Position numbers and translations under genes: made by a program. Of a stretch of 60,883 nt of DNA, positions 8,803-16,982 are shown piece by piece. A model generated the notes under the pieces. That model searched no databases. It was not told where the DNA came from and saw only the letters and a program-made list of their open reading frames with translations. Within the stretch, counting starts at the first letter, position 1; each line of letters begins with the position of its first letter. The DNA is from an uncultured Bacteroidales bacterium (lineage in GTDB: Bacteria; Bacteroidota; Bacteroidia; Bacteroidales; UBA932), in NCBI GenBank assembly GCA_900321715.1, contig ONXC01000012.1, positions 1 through 60,883 of the forward strand, given 5' to 3'.

Positions 8803-9278
8803 TCCTTGACAATAAGGGCCGAAGCCCATACCTCGCAGCCTTCGCATCGGCCCACAAAACCTAATTTCTCGGTGGTGGTGGCCTTTATGGACACATGGTC
8901 GGCCGATACTCCAAGGATGGGCGCTAGGGTTTCACGCATAGTGCCAATGTGCGGGGCCAGTTTGGGCCTCTGGAGAGCTATGGTGATGTCCACGTTGCCA
9001 ACTTTGTAGCGTCTGGTGTGGACCAGGTCCACTACCTTTTTCAGGAGGATCTTACTGTCCACCCCCTTCCATTCATCGGAAGTGTCCGGGAAAAGATGGC
9101 CGATATCTCCAAGCGCCAGGCACCCAAGAAGGGCATCACAAAGCGCATGGATGGCCACATCCCCGTCAGAGTGTGCCACAAAGCCGTTTTCCGAAGGGAT
9201 CTGCACGCCGCCAAGCCACATGGGCAGACCCGGCGCTATTGCGTGCACGTCATATCCGTTTCCTATTCTTATATCCAT
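8799..9278 (-). CDS. ispF: 2-C-methyl-D-erythritol 2,4-cyclodiphosphate synthase
   Basis: IspF cyclises CDP-ME 2-phosphate to MEcPP in the non-mevalonate isoprenoid pathway. Metal ligands are in GYDVH (Asp8, His10) and AHSDGD (His42 region); the C-terminal TTTEKLGFVGR is the cytidine-site signature. Start placed at MDIRIGNG (9278) because a TAACTTTG box ends 5 nt upstream; the longer version from 9302 would put the box inside the gene. 159 residues, normal for the family. Confidence 0.95.
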   Translation of the reverse strand: MDIRIGNGYDVHAIAPGLPMWLGGVQIPSENGFVAHSDGDVAIHALCDALLGCLALGDIGHLFPDTSDEWKGVDSKILLKKVVDLVHTRRYKVGNVDITIALQRPKLAPHIGTMRETLAPILGVSADHVSIKATTTEKLGFVGRCEGCEVWASALIVKD

Positions 9279-9283
9279 AGATG

Positions 9284-9291
9284 CAAAGTTA
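9284..9291 (-). promoter_or_regulatory. -7 box TAACTTTG of ispF
   Basis: TAnnTTTG with a 5-nt spacer to the ATG; it decides the ispF start and implies leaderless mRNA. Confidence 0.65.
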
Positions 9292-9324
9292 CGCCTTTTC
9301 ATTGATATTCCAACTCCACCCCTT

Positions 9325-9452
9325 TATTGTTCTCCCCTGGTGGTGCGAGCTAAATCGCTGGCTACTAAGCGTTTACAGAAGTGTCTACCAGAACTTATTC
9401 TGGTAGACACTTCTGTAACAACCTGATTGATAATTAATTAACCTCCACCACA
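9325..9452. repeat. Interspersed hairpin element, family 1, copy 1
   Basis: About 128 bp. The core is a perfect 21-bp inverted repeat (9373-9393 and 9398-9418) with loop CTTA, arms of the form TTACAGAA-GTG-TCTACCAGAA. Imperfect outer ends TTCTCCCC.TGGTGG and TTAACCTCCACCACAA are mutually inverted. Related copies lie at 11.4, 16.1 and 57.7 kb. No coding capacity. Confidence 0.9.
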
Positions 9453-9462
9453 AAAGCGGCCT

Positions 9463-9957
9463 CTAGAATGCGTAGATGACAATGTAGAACATCATCACGG
9501 CGGTGCAGATGAGTTTGGCGCCGGTTCCAAAGATAAAGCCCAGGAATGCTCCAAAGGCCGATTTCAGTGATGTTCCGGTATCTTTTCCTGCAAAGACAAG
9601 TTCTGCGATGAATGCTCCCAGCAGGGACCCCAAGATCATCCCAATAGGGGGATAGATAAGGCCCACGAAAAGACCTGCTATTGCGCCCCAGCCTCCGTAT
9701 TTACTGCCGCCGGTAAGTTTTGTGAAATATGCCGGGACAATGTAATCCAGAATACTGATTACAATCACAATACCAAGCCACACAAGGAGCAAGGTGGTAG
9801 AGAATGGTTCTCCGGCGGCATTGGTGCCTGAGCCCCAGATGTAAAGGAGCAGCATTCCAAACCAGCTGAGGGGCGGCCCGGGAAGGCCCGGAGCCACGCT
9901 GCCCACAATTCCTACTACGCCAAGAATGATGGCGGCTATTGCAATAAACGTTTCCAT
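9463..9957 (-). CDS. DUF456 membrane protein
   Basis: 164 residues with four to five hydrophobic segments and Gly-rich turns (GIVGSVAPGLPGPPLSW at the N-terminus, GLIYPPIGMILGSLLGAFI centrally), matching DUF456. Integral inner-membrane protein of unknown role. Its TATTTTTG box lies 4 nt before the ATG, back to back with the pepP promoter. Confidence 0.85.
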   Translation of the reverse strand: METFIAIAAIILGVVGIVGSVAPGLPGPPLSWFGMLLLYIWGSGTNAAGEPFSTTLLLVWLGIVIVISILDYIVPAYFTKLTGGSKYGGWGAIAGLFVGLIYPPIGMILGSLLGAFIAELVFAGKDTGTSLKSAFGAFLGFIFGTGAKLICTAVMMFYIVIYAF

Positions 9958-9961
9958 AGCA

Positions 9962-9969
9962 CAAAAATA
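9962..9969 (-). promoter_or_regulatory. -7 box TATTTTTG of the DUF456 gene
   Basis: TAnnTTTG 4 nt from the ATG at 9957. The plus-strand box of pepP begins only 5 bp away. Confidence 0.55.
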
Positions 9970-9974
9970 TTCAT

Positions 9975-9982
9975 TATCTTTG
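9975..9982 (+). promoter_or_regulatory. -7 box TATCTTTG of pepP
   Basis: TAnnTTTG 25 nt before the pepP ATG at 10008; divergent from and nearly abutting the box at 9962-9969. Confidence 0.6.
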
Positions 9983-10007
9983 ATGAAACAAAAAACGTGC
10001 AGAAACT

Positions 10008-11402
10008 ATGTTTGCAAAGGAAGTTTATGTAAGAAGGCGTGAAACGCTGCTTCAGAAAATGCGTGAGGCCGGGCAAAGCGGTCTTATTCTTTTTATAGGT
10101 AACGCAGAGGCCCCCGCCCAGTACCGGGACAATTGCTATAAATGGCGTCAGGACAGCACCTGGCTGTATTATTTTGGCCTGGACGAGCCCAATATGGCGG
10201 CTGTCCTTAGCATAGATTCCGGCAACCAGGCCATCTTTGCAAACGACGTTGACATTGATGATATTATCTGGATGGGACCACAGGAATCCGTGGCCTCAAA
10301 GGCTGCCTCGGTTGGTATTCTGAAGACCGCGCCTTATGACAATCTGGCAGGATGGCTCAAGGAAAACGTCAAGGGCCGCACCGTCCATATCATCCCTCCG
10401 TCCAGGTATTACAATACCCTCAAGCTTATGGAACTTCTTGGCTGCGCACGCGTAGACAAGAGGGTTTCAGAAGCCCTTGTGAGGGCAATAGTATCTCAGC
10501 GCCTTGTCAAGGAAGACATTGAGATAGCCGCCATTGACGAGGCCTGCGCCCTTGGCTATGAGATGCATTCCGTAGGCCGGGATTCCATCAAGCCCGGTAT
10601 CCTGGAGCAGGAAATTGTGGGTAAGATGGAAGGCGTAACCCTTTCAAAGGGCTGGGGCGTTTCTTTCCCCACCATCCTTACCCAGCACGGAGAAACCCTT
10701 CACAACCACCTTCACGACAAAATTATCGAGCCCGGAAAACTAATGGTCATTGATGCCGGTGCAGAGAGTAATCTCCACTACGCATCGGATTTCACCCGCA
10801 CGTATCCAACTTCCGGAAAGTTCACGGCCAGGCAGAGGGATGTATACCAGATTGTATATGAGTGCAATGAACTGGCATTCAGCCTTACAAAACCCGGCAC
10901 CACTTACCGTGACGTCCACCTTGCCGTAGCACGCAAGATGCTTGACGGCCTCCAGGCCCTGGACCTGGTCCACGGAGACCTTGACGAGATGGTTGCCTGT
11001 GGCATAGCTGGCCTGTTCCAGCCTCACGGCCTTGGACACAATATGGGCCTTGACGTGCATGATATGGAGGACCTTGGAGAGAATCTGGTAGGTTATGACC
11101 CGGACCAGACGCGTGCAAAGCAGTTGGGCCTTGGCTCTCTCCGTATGGCCCGCCGCCTTGTCCCTGGCCACGTAATCACCGATGAACCAGGCATTTACTT
11201 CATTCCTGCCCTCATAGAAAAGTTCAAGAAAGAAGGCCTTGGAAAGGACTTTGTGAACTACGCCAAACTTGAAGGTTACTATGACTTTGGCGGCATCCGC
11301 CTGGAAGATGACGTTCTGGTAACTTCCACCGGCGCCCGCCGTCTTGGTCCCAAGCGCCTTCCCATTGCTCCGGACGATGTTGAGGCCGCAATGGCAAAAT
11401 AG
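10008..11402 (+). CDS. pepP: Xaa-Pro aminopeptidase (M24B)
   Basis: 464 residues. Removes N-terminal residues preceding proline; dinuclear metal enzyme of the pita-bread fold. The ligand set is complete: Asp in VIDAGAESN and SDFTRTYP, His in QPHGLGHNMGLDVHD, Glu in TDEPGIYF and RLEDDVLV. The N-terminal ~170 residues are the typical aminopeptidase P domain. Stands alone between two repeat-bearing gaps, with its own promoter. Confidence 0.95.
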   Translation: MFAKEVYVRRRETLLQKMREAGQSGLILFIGNAEAPAQYRDNCYKWRQDSTWLYYFGLDEPNMAAVLSIDSGNQAIFANDVDIDDIIWMGPQESVASKAASVGILKTAPYDNLAGWLKENVKGRTVHIIPPSRYYNTLKLMELLGCARVDKRVSEALVRAIVSQRLVKEDIEIAAIDEACALGYEMHSVGRDSIKPGILEQEIVGKMEGVTLSKGWGVSFPTILTQHGETLHNHLHDKIIEPGKLMVIDAGAESNLHYASDFTRTYPTSGKFTARQRDVYQIVYECNELAFSLTKPGTTYRDVHLAVARKMLDGLQALDLVHGDLDEMVACGIAGLFQPHGLGHNMGLDVHDMEDLGENLVGYDPDQTRAKQLGLGSLRMARRLVPGHVITDEPGIYFIPALIEKFKKEGLGKDFVNYAKLEGYYDFGGIRLEDDVLVTSTGARRLGPKRLPIAPDDVEAAMAK

Positions 11403-11533
11403 TTTTGGTGGAGGTTAAATAGCTGTCAGTCAAATCATTACAAAAGTTTCTACCAGAACTTTTTCTGGTAGAAACTTTTGTAAACGCCTGACAGTAAACA
11501 CATTAAGCCCCACCGCAAGGGGAGAACAATAAT
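11403..11533. repeat. Interspersed hairpin element, family 1, copy 2
   Basis: Perfect 21-bp stem at 11438-11458 and 11463-11483 (arms TTACAAAAGTTTCTACCAGAA written as 20+1; loop CTTT), nested in a second pairing CTGTCAG/CTGACAG and outer ends GGTGGAGGTTAA and TTAAGCCCCACCGCAAGG. Lies between the convergent ends of pepP and tsaC. Confidence 0.9.
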
Positions 11534-11539
11534 AGGGGG

Positions 11540-12142
11540 TTATTTACGGATAATTTCAACCTCGCCGCGAAGGCCCAGCTTGATGATCTGGGAGGCGCGG
11601 CCGGTGCTCTGGGTATCCACGGACGGGGGCACCACAAAATCCACAGCATCCTTGATCTCCTGGGGAATCTCGGAGAAGCGCTGAGGCGTGGGATCTCCTG
11701 AGATATTGGCCGATGTACTCACCAGCGGACGGCCAAGTTTATAGGCCACCTGCTTGCACCAATCGGCCATAGGGATACGTATACCCACGCTTCCGTCCTC
11801 TGCCACGGCGTTCCAGGCAAGGTGCCAGCGGTCCCCGGGCTCTTCCGGTTTTCCTGCGATTGCAGCGGGGTAGATGATGGTCATGGGGGCATCGTTCACC
11901 TCCACAAGGTCTACGGCGATGGAAGGAATCTGCTTCACGTATTTTGCAACCATGTCAAGGTCGCTGGCAAGGAGCACCAGGGACTTTGAATCCGGACGGC
12001 GCTTGATCTCAAATATCTTGGCAACAGCTGCGGGATTTGTTGCGTCGCAGCCAAGGCCCCAGACAGTGTCTGTGGGATAAAGGATGGTGCCGCCTTCACG
12101 GAGTACGCGGAGGGCCTCACCTAGAATTTCTTCCGGCTTCAT
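11540..12142 (-). CDS. tsaC: Threonylcarbamoyl-AMP synthase family (Sua5/YrdC/YwlC)
   Basis: 200 residues. The YrdC fold is evident from GGTILYPTDTVWGLGCDA and KRRPDSKSLVLL, plus the Ser-rich LVSTSANISGDP. TsaC makes threonylcarbamoyl-AMP for t6A modification of tRNA. Last gene of the mutL operon; its start overlaps the EEP gene by 26 nt. A YciO-type paralogue of unknown function is the main alternative. Confidence 0.9.
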   Translation of the reverse strand: MKPEEILGEALRVLREGGTILYPTDTVWGLGCDATNPAAVAKIFEIKRRPDSKSLVLLASDLDMVAKYVKQIPSIAVDLVEVNDAPMTIIYPAAIAGKPEEPGDRWHLAWNAVAEDGSVGIRIPMADWCKQVAYKLGRPLVSTSANISGDPTPQRFSEIPQEIKDAVDFVVPPSVDTQSTGRASQIIKLGLRGEVEIIRK

Positions 12143-13184
12143 TGAACTGTACTATTACTGGATAATGGTCTGAAAATTTCACTTTGTCAATGCGATAACT
12201 TACCGCATCAAGGTCCCTGGGATAAAGGACGTAGTCAAGCCTGAGGAGCGGCCACAGGGCACTGTAGGTGGCCCCAAAGCCTTTCCCGGCCCTCATAAAA
12301 CTGTCTTTCCGGCCGCGGATGAGGCGGAAGTAGGTGTAGGACAGAGGGGTGTCGTTGAAGTCTCCGGCCACAATTGAATTGACAGGGGCGGAGTCTATGC
12401 CCCTGAGAACCTTTGCCACTTGCCGGGGACGCTCCGTGATGGAGCGGCGGAGTTTACGCTCCGTCTCCTCAACGTCCTTTTTCACAATACCGGGCAGGGA
12501 GATGTTGTAGCTCTCAAAATGGCAGTTGTATACGCGGAGGGTGGCGCTGTCAAGGGGGATATCGGCCCAGAGAGCCATGTTGGTAGACTTTTCAAAGTCT
12601 TCCTTCCCTTTGGCCGATGCCCGCCTCCTTGTGAGCGTGACGTTTCCGGCGCGCCAGTTCTTACCCGTGAGCATGTAATATTCTGCCATGTACCCCGGGA
12701 AATGCCTCCCCAGCCAGCCGTCTATGGAGATGCTCTCCGGGAGATAGAATTCCTGGAGGCAGATTATGTCTGCGTCAAGGGAATTGACATAGGCTGCAAC
12801 ATCTTCGGCCAGCTTCAGGCGGTCTTCGCCCTCGGGGCCGTGCCTGAAAAGCCCCACATTATATGAAACAACGGTGAGAGTGGGCTCCGGGGCATCTTTC
12901 GGGGCCGATATCTGGAAGTATCGGCCTGCAAAAAACAGCGACGGAAGAAGCGCCAGCGCAAGCACCAGACGCGTCCTTGAGCGCCGGACAAGGGCTATCA
13001 CAAAAAGGATGAGCGTGGCCGGAAGCACCACCGGATAGATAAGGCCGAAAAGGGTGAAGAACCAGGCCTTCTCCGGCGGCACGATGATGGAGAGATAGCC
13101 AAGCACAAGGAGCACCGTCAGCACCAGTGCCACGGTGCCGAACGAAAGGCTGGTAAACCAGTTGTGCTTCTTCTGTTTTGCCAT
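12117..13184 (-). CDS. Membrane-anchored endonuclease/exonuclease/phosphatase-family protein
   Basis: 355 residues. The N-terminal ~90 residues hold about three hydrophobic helices; the rest is an EEP domain with LQEFY, GDFNDTPLS and C-terminal SDHYPVIV, the usual metal and catalytic motifs. Family members cleave phosphodiesters; the membrane anchor suggests a periplasm-facing domain. ATG at 13184 shares its A with the TGA of the rhomboid gene, so it is preferred to the TTG at 13187. Confidence 0.85.
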   Translation of the reverse strand: MAKQKKHNWFTSLSFGTVALVLTVLLVLGYLSIIVPPEKAWFFTLFGLIYPVVLPATLILFVIALVRRSRTRLVLALALLPSLFFAGRYFQISAPKDAPEPTLTVVSYNVGLFRHGPEGEDRLKLAEDVAAYVNSLDADIICLQEFYLPESISIDGWLGRHFPGYMAEYYMLTGKNWRAGNVTLTRRRASAKGKEDFEKSTNMALWADIPLDSATLRVYNCHFESYNISLPGIVKKDVEETERKLRRSITERPRQVAKVLRGIDSAPVNSIVAGDFNDTPLSYTYFRLIRGRKDSFMRAGKGFGATYSALWPLLRLDYVLYPRDLDAVSYRIDKVKFSDHYPVIVQFNEAGRNSR

Positions 13185-13840
13185 CAATACCTGTAGAGTT
13201 TACCGCGCTTTTTCCAGTAAAGGATGGTGAGCCAGCCAAAGAGTGCGCCGCCAAGGTGGGCAAAGTGCGCCACACCCATCTGGGTGCCGGTAATTCCGGT
13301 GAGAAGTTCTATGCCGATGAATATTATCACCATCCACTTGGCATCCAGCGTGACAGGCGGGAAGATAAGGGTCATGCGGGCCTGAGGATACAGCATTGCG
13401 AAGGCTACCAGAACTCCGTAAACGGCTCCAGAGGCACCCAGGACATGGGGTATACTGTTGTAGATGTACTGCGGGTTTGTGCCGGGATATTCCTTTATGA
13501 GCTCCTGTACCTGGAGGAATTCTACCCCTGTGTGAAGGGCCACGGCGCCAAATCCGGTGATGGCGTAAAGGATGAGGAACTTCTTGGTTCCAAGGACACG
13601 CTCCACAACCATGCCGAACATGACCAGCGTGTACATATTGAAGAATATGTGGAAGAAGCCGTCGTGCATGAACATGTGCGTGAGAGGCTGCCACCAGCGG
13701 AAGTCCGTAGCAAGGGGAAAAGCCATGGCGAACGTGCCCTGCATGAAACTGCGGTTTATGAGCGTTGCCACAAACATTATAACGTTCACGTAAAGGAGGT
13801 TACGTGTTACGGGAGGGATGTTATCCAGGAATCTTGCCAT
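13184..13840 (-). CDS. Rhomboid-family intramembrane serine protease
   Basis: 218 residues with about six membrane segments. Catalytic Ser is in VLGASGAVYG (GxSG) and His in VAHFAHLGGALFGW; the TM2 region reads LTHMFMHDGFFHIFFNMYTL, with the family's HxxxN-type residues. Overlaps mutL by one base (TAATG) and the next gene by one base, so the operon is tightly coupled. Substrate unknown. Confidence 0.9.
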   Translation of the reverse strand: MARFLDNIPPVTRNLLYVNVIMFVATLINRSFMQGTFAMAFPLATDFRWWQPLTHMFMHDGFFHIFFNMYTLVMFGMVVERVLGTKKFLILYAITGFGAVALHTGVEFLQVQELIKEYPGTNPQYIYNSIPHVLGASGAVYGVLVAFAMLYPQARMTLIFPPVTLDAKWMVIIFIGIELLTGITGTQMGVAHFAHLGGALFGWLTILYWKKRGKLYRY

Positions 13841-15639
13841 TATTGGAATTTCTTTTCCAGCTCTTCCAGGGCTACTATGGAGATGATCTTTTTGCCGGAA
13901 GGGGTGTATTCGGGGTTGTCACTCTGCAAAAGGGCGTCCACAAGACGCTGGGCCTCAAGGGGGGAAGTGAGTTTATCACCTCCTGAGGCGCCCAGGATGG
14001 CGATTTTTCCAGCCATAGCCTGCTCCATAACGCCGGGAAGGGATGCTGAGTCGTCGGAGAGGATAAGGAGGAGGTTCCCAACCATTTCCTCCGCTTTACC
14101 GGGCTCTGCGCTGTAGCCTTCAGGAACGCCGTTCACAACTACGCTGTCGGGGCCGAAGGGCGCAATGTCAAAGCCCAGTTTACGGAGCGTTTCACTGTGG
14201 GCGTCAATTGTGAGCCGGCCTTCCACGCCAACTGTAACCGTAACGGGGAAAAGGGCCTGCTGGGACACATGGGAATCGGCCGTAAGAGCTTTCAGGAAAC
14301 GGTCGAAGAAGAGGCGCTCCCGTGCACGGCGGACGTGCACCGCCATAAGCCCAGTAGCGCTTTGGGTAAGGATGTATTTCCCCTGGACCACAAGGATCTG
14401 CTGGGTGGGAAGGGTGCGGTTCTCAAACAGCGCTCCGTAGTTCTGGGACTTCTCCACGTGGGTGGAGTAGGGCATGTCATGCCCGGCGCCGTATGCGTCA
14501 TGCCCGGCCTGGGAGGGCATCTCCATGAAGGGATCATAGTCCGGATCCAGGCCCACCGTGGGGGTGCTGGAAGGGGTATATTCCCTGAAACTTGTGCCGA
14601 TAACCGGCATCTCCCTGGCCTCAGGGTTGTCAAAGTCTATGTTGCCGGCGATGCTTGAGCGGCCCATGGCTTCCTTCACGGCGGCGAACACCGTCTGGAA
14701 GAGGAGCTGGTCTTCCTCGAACTTAATCTCGGCCTTGGTGGGGTGGATGTTCACGTCTATGCTGGCGGGATCCACGTCAATGTAGAGGAAGTACGATGGG
14801 GTTGTTCCCTCCGGAATCAGGTTCTCATAGGCTTTCATCACGGCCTTGTGGAGGTAGGGGCTGCGGAAGTATCGGCCATTGACAAAGAAGAACTGGTTGC
14901 CAAGGGTCTTTTTGGCGCTTTCCGGGCGGCCGGCGTATCCGCGGAGGGAGGCGATGGTTGTATCGGCCTCAATGTCCACTATGTCCCCGACAATTGCGGG
15001 GCCCAGGAGGTCCTGGATACGGAATTTGAAGCTTTTGGCGGGCTTTACCACGTGGATGTCACGACCGTTGTGGGTGAGGGTGAAACCTATGTCCGGGCGG
15101 GTGAGGGCGACCCTCTGGAATTCCTCAACTATATGCCTTAACTCTACATTGTCTGATTTCAGGAACTTGCGGCGGGCGGGGATGTTGAAAAAGAGGTTTC
15201 TCACCGCGATATTTGTGCCGATAGGGCAGGAGACTTCCTTTGTGCCCTTGTTCTCAGAGGCCGACATCTGCACTTCAACGCCGGCATCCTGGTCGGGGGT
15301 GCGGGTGCGGAGGGTTACATCGGCCACGGCGGCGATTGACGCCAGGGCCTCTCCCCTGAAACCGAAGGTAAGGATGTGATGGAGGTCTTCCGGGGTGGCG
15401 AGTTTACTGGTAGCGTGACGCTCGAAGCACAGCACTGCATCGTCAGGATTCATTCCGCTGCCATTGTCTATCACCTGGATGAGGGTGCGACCGGCATCGG
15501 TGACAATCACCTTCACGTCCGTTGCGCCCGCATCTACCGCATTCTCCATCAGCTCCTTAACCACCGAGGCTGGTCTCTGGACCACCTCCCCGGCAGCAAT
15601 CATATCGGCAATATTTTTTGGTAATATCTTTAGTTCCAT
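13840..15639 (-). CDS. mutL: DNA mismatch repair protein MutL
   Basis: 599 residues. GHKL ATPase domain: NAVDAGATDV, DNGSGM, ATSKL and FGFRGEALASI; C-terminal dimerisation domain from about residue 410. The linker (about 375-400) contains AGHDAYGAGHDMP, encoded by two copies of GTCATGCCCGG (14476-14486, 14497-14507) also found in a palindromic insert in dapF. First gene of the mutL-rhomboid-EEP-tsaC run. A weak -7-like AACGTTTG lies 5 nt upstream of the ATG. Confidence 0.95.
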   Translation of the reverse strand: MELKILPKNIADMIAAGEVVQRPASVVKELMENAVDAGATDVKVIVTDAGRTLIQVIDNGSGMNPDDAVLCFERHATSKLATPEDLHHILTFGFRGEALASIAAVADVTLRTRTPDQDAGVEVQMSASENKGTKEVSCPIGTNIAVRNLFFNIPARRKFLKSDNVELRHIVEEFQRVALTRPDIGFTLTHNGRDIHVVKPAKSFKFRIQDLLGPAIVGDIVDIEADTTIASLRGYAGRPESAKKTLGNQFFFVNGRYFRSPYLHKAVMKAYENLIPEGTTPSYFLYIDVDPASIDVNIHPTKAEIKFEEDQLLFQTVFAAVKEAMGRSSIAGNIDFDNPEAREMPVIGTSFREYTPSSTPTVGLDPDYDPFMEMPSQAGHDAYGAGHDMPYSTHVEKSQNYGALFENRTLPTQQILVVQGKYILTQSATGLMAVHVRRARERLFFDRFLKALTADSHVSQQALFPVTVTVGVEGRLTIDAHSETLRKLGFDIAPFGPDSVVVNGVPEGYSAEPGKAEEMVGNLLLILSDDSASLPGVMEQAMAGKIAILGASGGDKLTSPLEAQRLVDALLQSDNPEYTPSGKKIISIVALEELEKKFQ

Positions 15640-15672
15640 ATTTTCAAACGTTTCAGGTCACATCGTTGATTA

Positions 15673-15690
15673 CCGAGGGTGGCCATAGGT
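15673..15690. repeat. Vestige of palindromic element core
   Basis: CCGAGGGTGGCCATAGGT closely matches the left core block of the elements in ksgA, dapE and murB (CCGAGGGTGGCCAGAGGT). No arms or second half are evident; it sits in the 77-bp gap upstream of mutL. Confidence 0.45.
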
Positions 15691-15716
15691 CTTGGAGGGA
15701 ATGGGACCTTACACTA

Positions 15717-16028
15717 TTACAAAAGTTCAAAGAATTTGGCCATGAAAATGAGGACTGCCACAATGAGGATCAGGGTGATGATGGTGATGACAGTGTGGGC
15801 TGTACGCATGTCGGAGCGGGTTTTCATGTAGTTTCCGTTGCGGAAGGCGCCGCGGATGCTGCTGCCAGGGACGTACGTGCCATCCTTCCTGGCGGCCTCA
15901 TTACTGCCGTCAACGTCTCCGAACATTGCTTTTCGCTGCTCTTCCTCAGGATCATAGTAACGGGGCTTGTAGTTGAAAACCCTGTGCGGCTGATTCCCGA
16001 AGAATCCAAAATTGAACAGACTGGCCAT
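15717..16028 (-). CDS. Small protein with C-terminal membrane anchor
   Basis: 103 residues. A soluble, Arg/Tyr-rich N-terminal part (FNYKPRYYDPEEEQRKAMFG) is followed by one membrane segment near residues 78-98 (TVITIITLILIVAVLIFMA). I recall similar short proteins next to mutL in Bacteroidetes but cannot assign a role. Promoter TATTTTTG at 16052-16059. Confidence 0.75.
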   Translation of the reverse strand: MASLFNFGFFGNQPHRVFNYKPRYYDPEEEQRKAMFGDVDGSNEAARKDGTYVPGSSIRGAFRNGNYMKTRSDMRTAHTVITIITLILIVAVLIFMAKFFELL

Positions 16029-16051
16029 AGCTTTATTCTTTCTTTAACTTA

Positions 16052-16059
16052 CAAAAATA
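16052..16059 (-). promoter_or_regulatory. -7 box TATTTTTG upstream of the small membrane protein
   Basis: TAnnTTTG 23 nt before the ATG at 16028, with an AAAGAAAG-type purine-rich leader; possibly also drives mutL. Confidence 0.5.
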
Positions 16060-16117
16060 CCATTTTTTTGGCGGCTTTGCAACTGCGGCCCCGCTGACCC
16101 CTGCCACCCTCTTACAC

Positions 16118-16240
16118 TTCTCCCCTCGCGGTGGAAGCCAATGTGCTTGCTATCAGTTAGTTACAGATTCTTCTACCAGAAAAAGTTCTGGTAGAAACCC
16201 TTGTAACCGCCTATGTATCAAGAATTTAACCTCCACCCGC
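16118..16240. repeat. Interspersed hairpin element, family 1, copy 3
   Basis: 22-bp imperfect stem (16160-16181 and 16186-16207, about four mismatches, loop AAAG) around the conserved TTCTACCAGAA block, with the same outer ends (CTTCTCCCC and TTTAACCTCCACC). Lies between divergent genes and ends 16 bp before the comF -7 box. Most diverged of the four copies. Confidence 0.85.
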
Positions 16241-16255
16241 CTTCACGGGGTTTAT

Positions 16256-16263
16256 TATCTTTG
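16256..16263 (+). promoter_or_regulatory. -7 box TATCTTTG of the ComF-like gene
   Basis: TAnnTTTG with 5 nt to the ATG at 16269: predicted leaderless mRNA. Confidence 0.65.
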
Positions 16264-16268
16264 TTCCC

Positions 16269-16982
16269 ATGATACGTGAACTCACAGATCTGCTGCTGCC
16301 GCGGGAGTGCATTGTATGCGGCAGGCAGCTTGGAGCAAGGGAGGAGCAGCTGTGCATCTGGTGCGCCGCAGACCTTCCCCTTACCTACACGTGGGAACAG
16401 CCCCACAACATCATGGCCGACCGCTTCAACGCCACGCTGGAGCGCATAAGGGCGCCCGATGAGAAGATGGAGTACTCCTATGCGGCATCGCTTCTCTATT
16501 ACCACAATGAGAACCCCTACAAGCGTATCCCCCAGGCGCTTAAGTACGGAGGGAACATTGCAGCGGGCCGATGGTTTGCCTCTCTTCTTGGCACGGAGCT
16601 CTCCGGGGCTACTCATTTCAAGGACGTGGACACGGTGATTCCGGTGCCGCTTCACTGGCGGCGAAAGTTCAGCCGAGGTTACAATCAGGCAGAGGTGATT
16701 GCGGCGGAACTTGCCAGGTCCCTTGGCGCCAATCTCCGTACAGATGTCCTGAAAAGGGGCCGGAGCACCCACACCCAGACCACCCTGGATGCAGATCAGC
16801 GCCTCAAGAACATCAGCGGCGCCTTCCGGGTAAGGCACAGGATCCCCGCCAGGCATATCCTGGTGGTGGACGACACCTTCACCACCGGCGCAACGCTTTC
16901 CGAGTGCTGGATAACACTACGGAGAGCCCTTGGGCCCTCCGTAAGGATATCGGTTGCAACGCTTGCCATGGTAGAGGCCTAG
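16269..16982 (+). CDS. ComF-family phosphoribosyltransferase-like protein
   Basis: 237 residues. N-terminal zinc ribbon (CIVCG about residues 14-18, CIWC about 29-32) and a type I phosphoribosyltransferase domain ending in the PRPP motif ILVVDDTFTTGAT. Preceding VIPVPLHWRRKFSRGYNQ is the classic ComF signature. ComF proteins are linked to DNA uptake in competent bacteria, but most homologues are uncharacterised. Overlaps the convergent ATPase by 4 nt. Confidence 0.9.
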   Translation: MIRELTDLLLPRECIVCGRQLGAREEQLCIWCAADLPLTYTWEQPHNIMADRFNATLERIRAPDEKMEYSYAASLLYYHNENPYKRIPQALKYGGNIAAGRWFASLLGTELSGATHFKDVDTVIPVPLHWRRKFSRGYNQAEVIAAELARSLGANLRTDVLKRGRSTHTQTTLDADQRLKNISGAFRVRHRIPARHILVVDDTFTTGATLSECWITLRRALGPSVRISVATLAMVEA

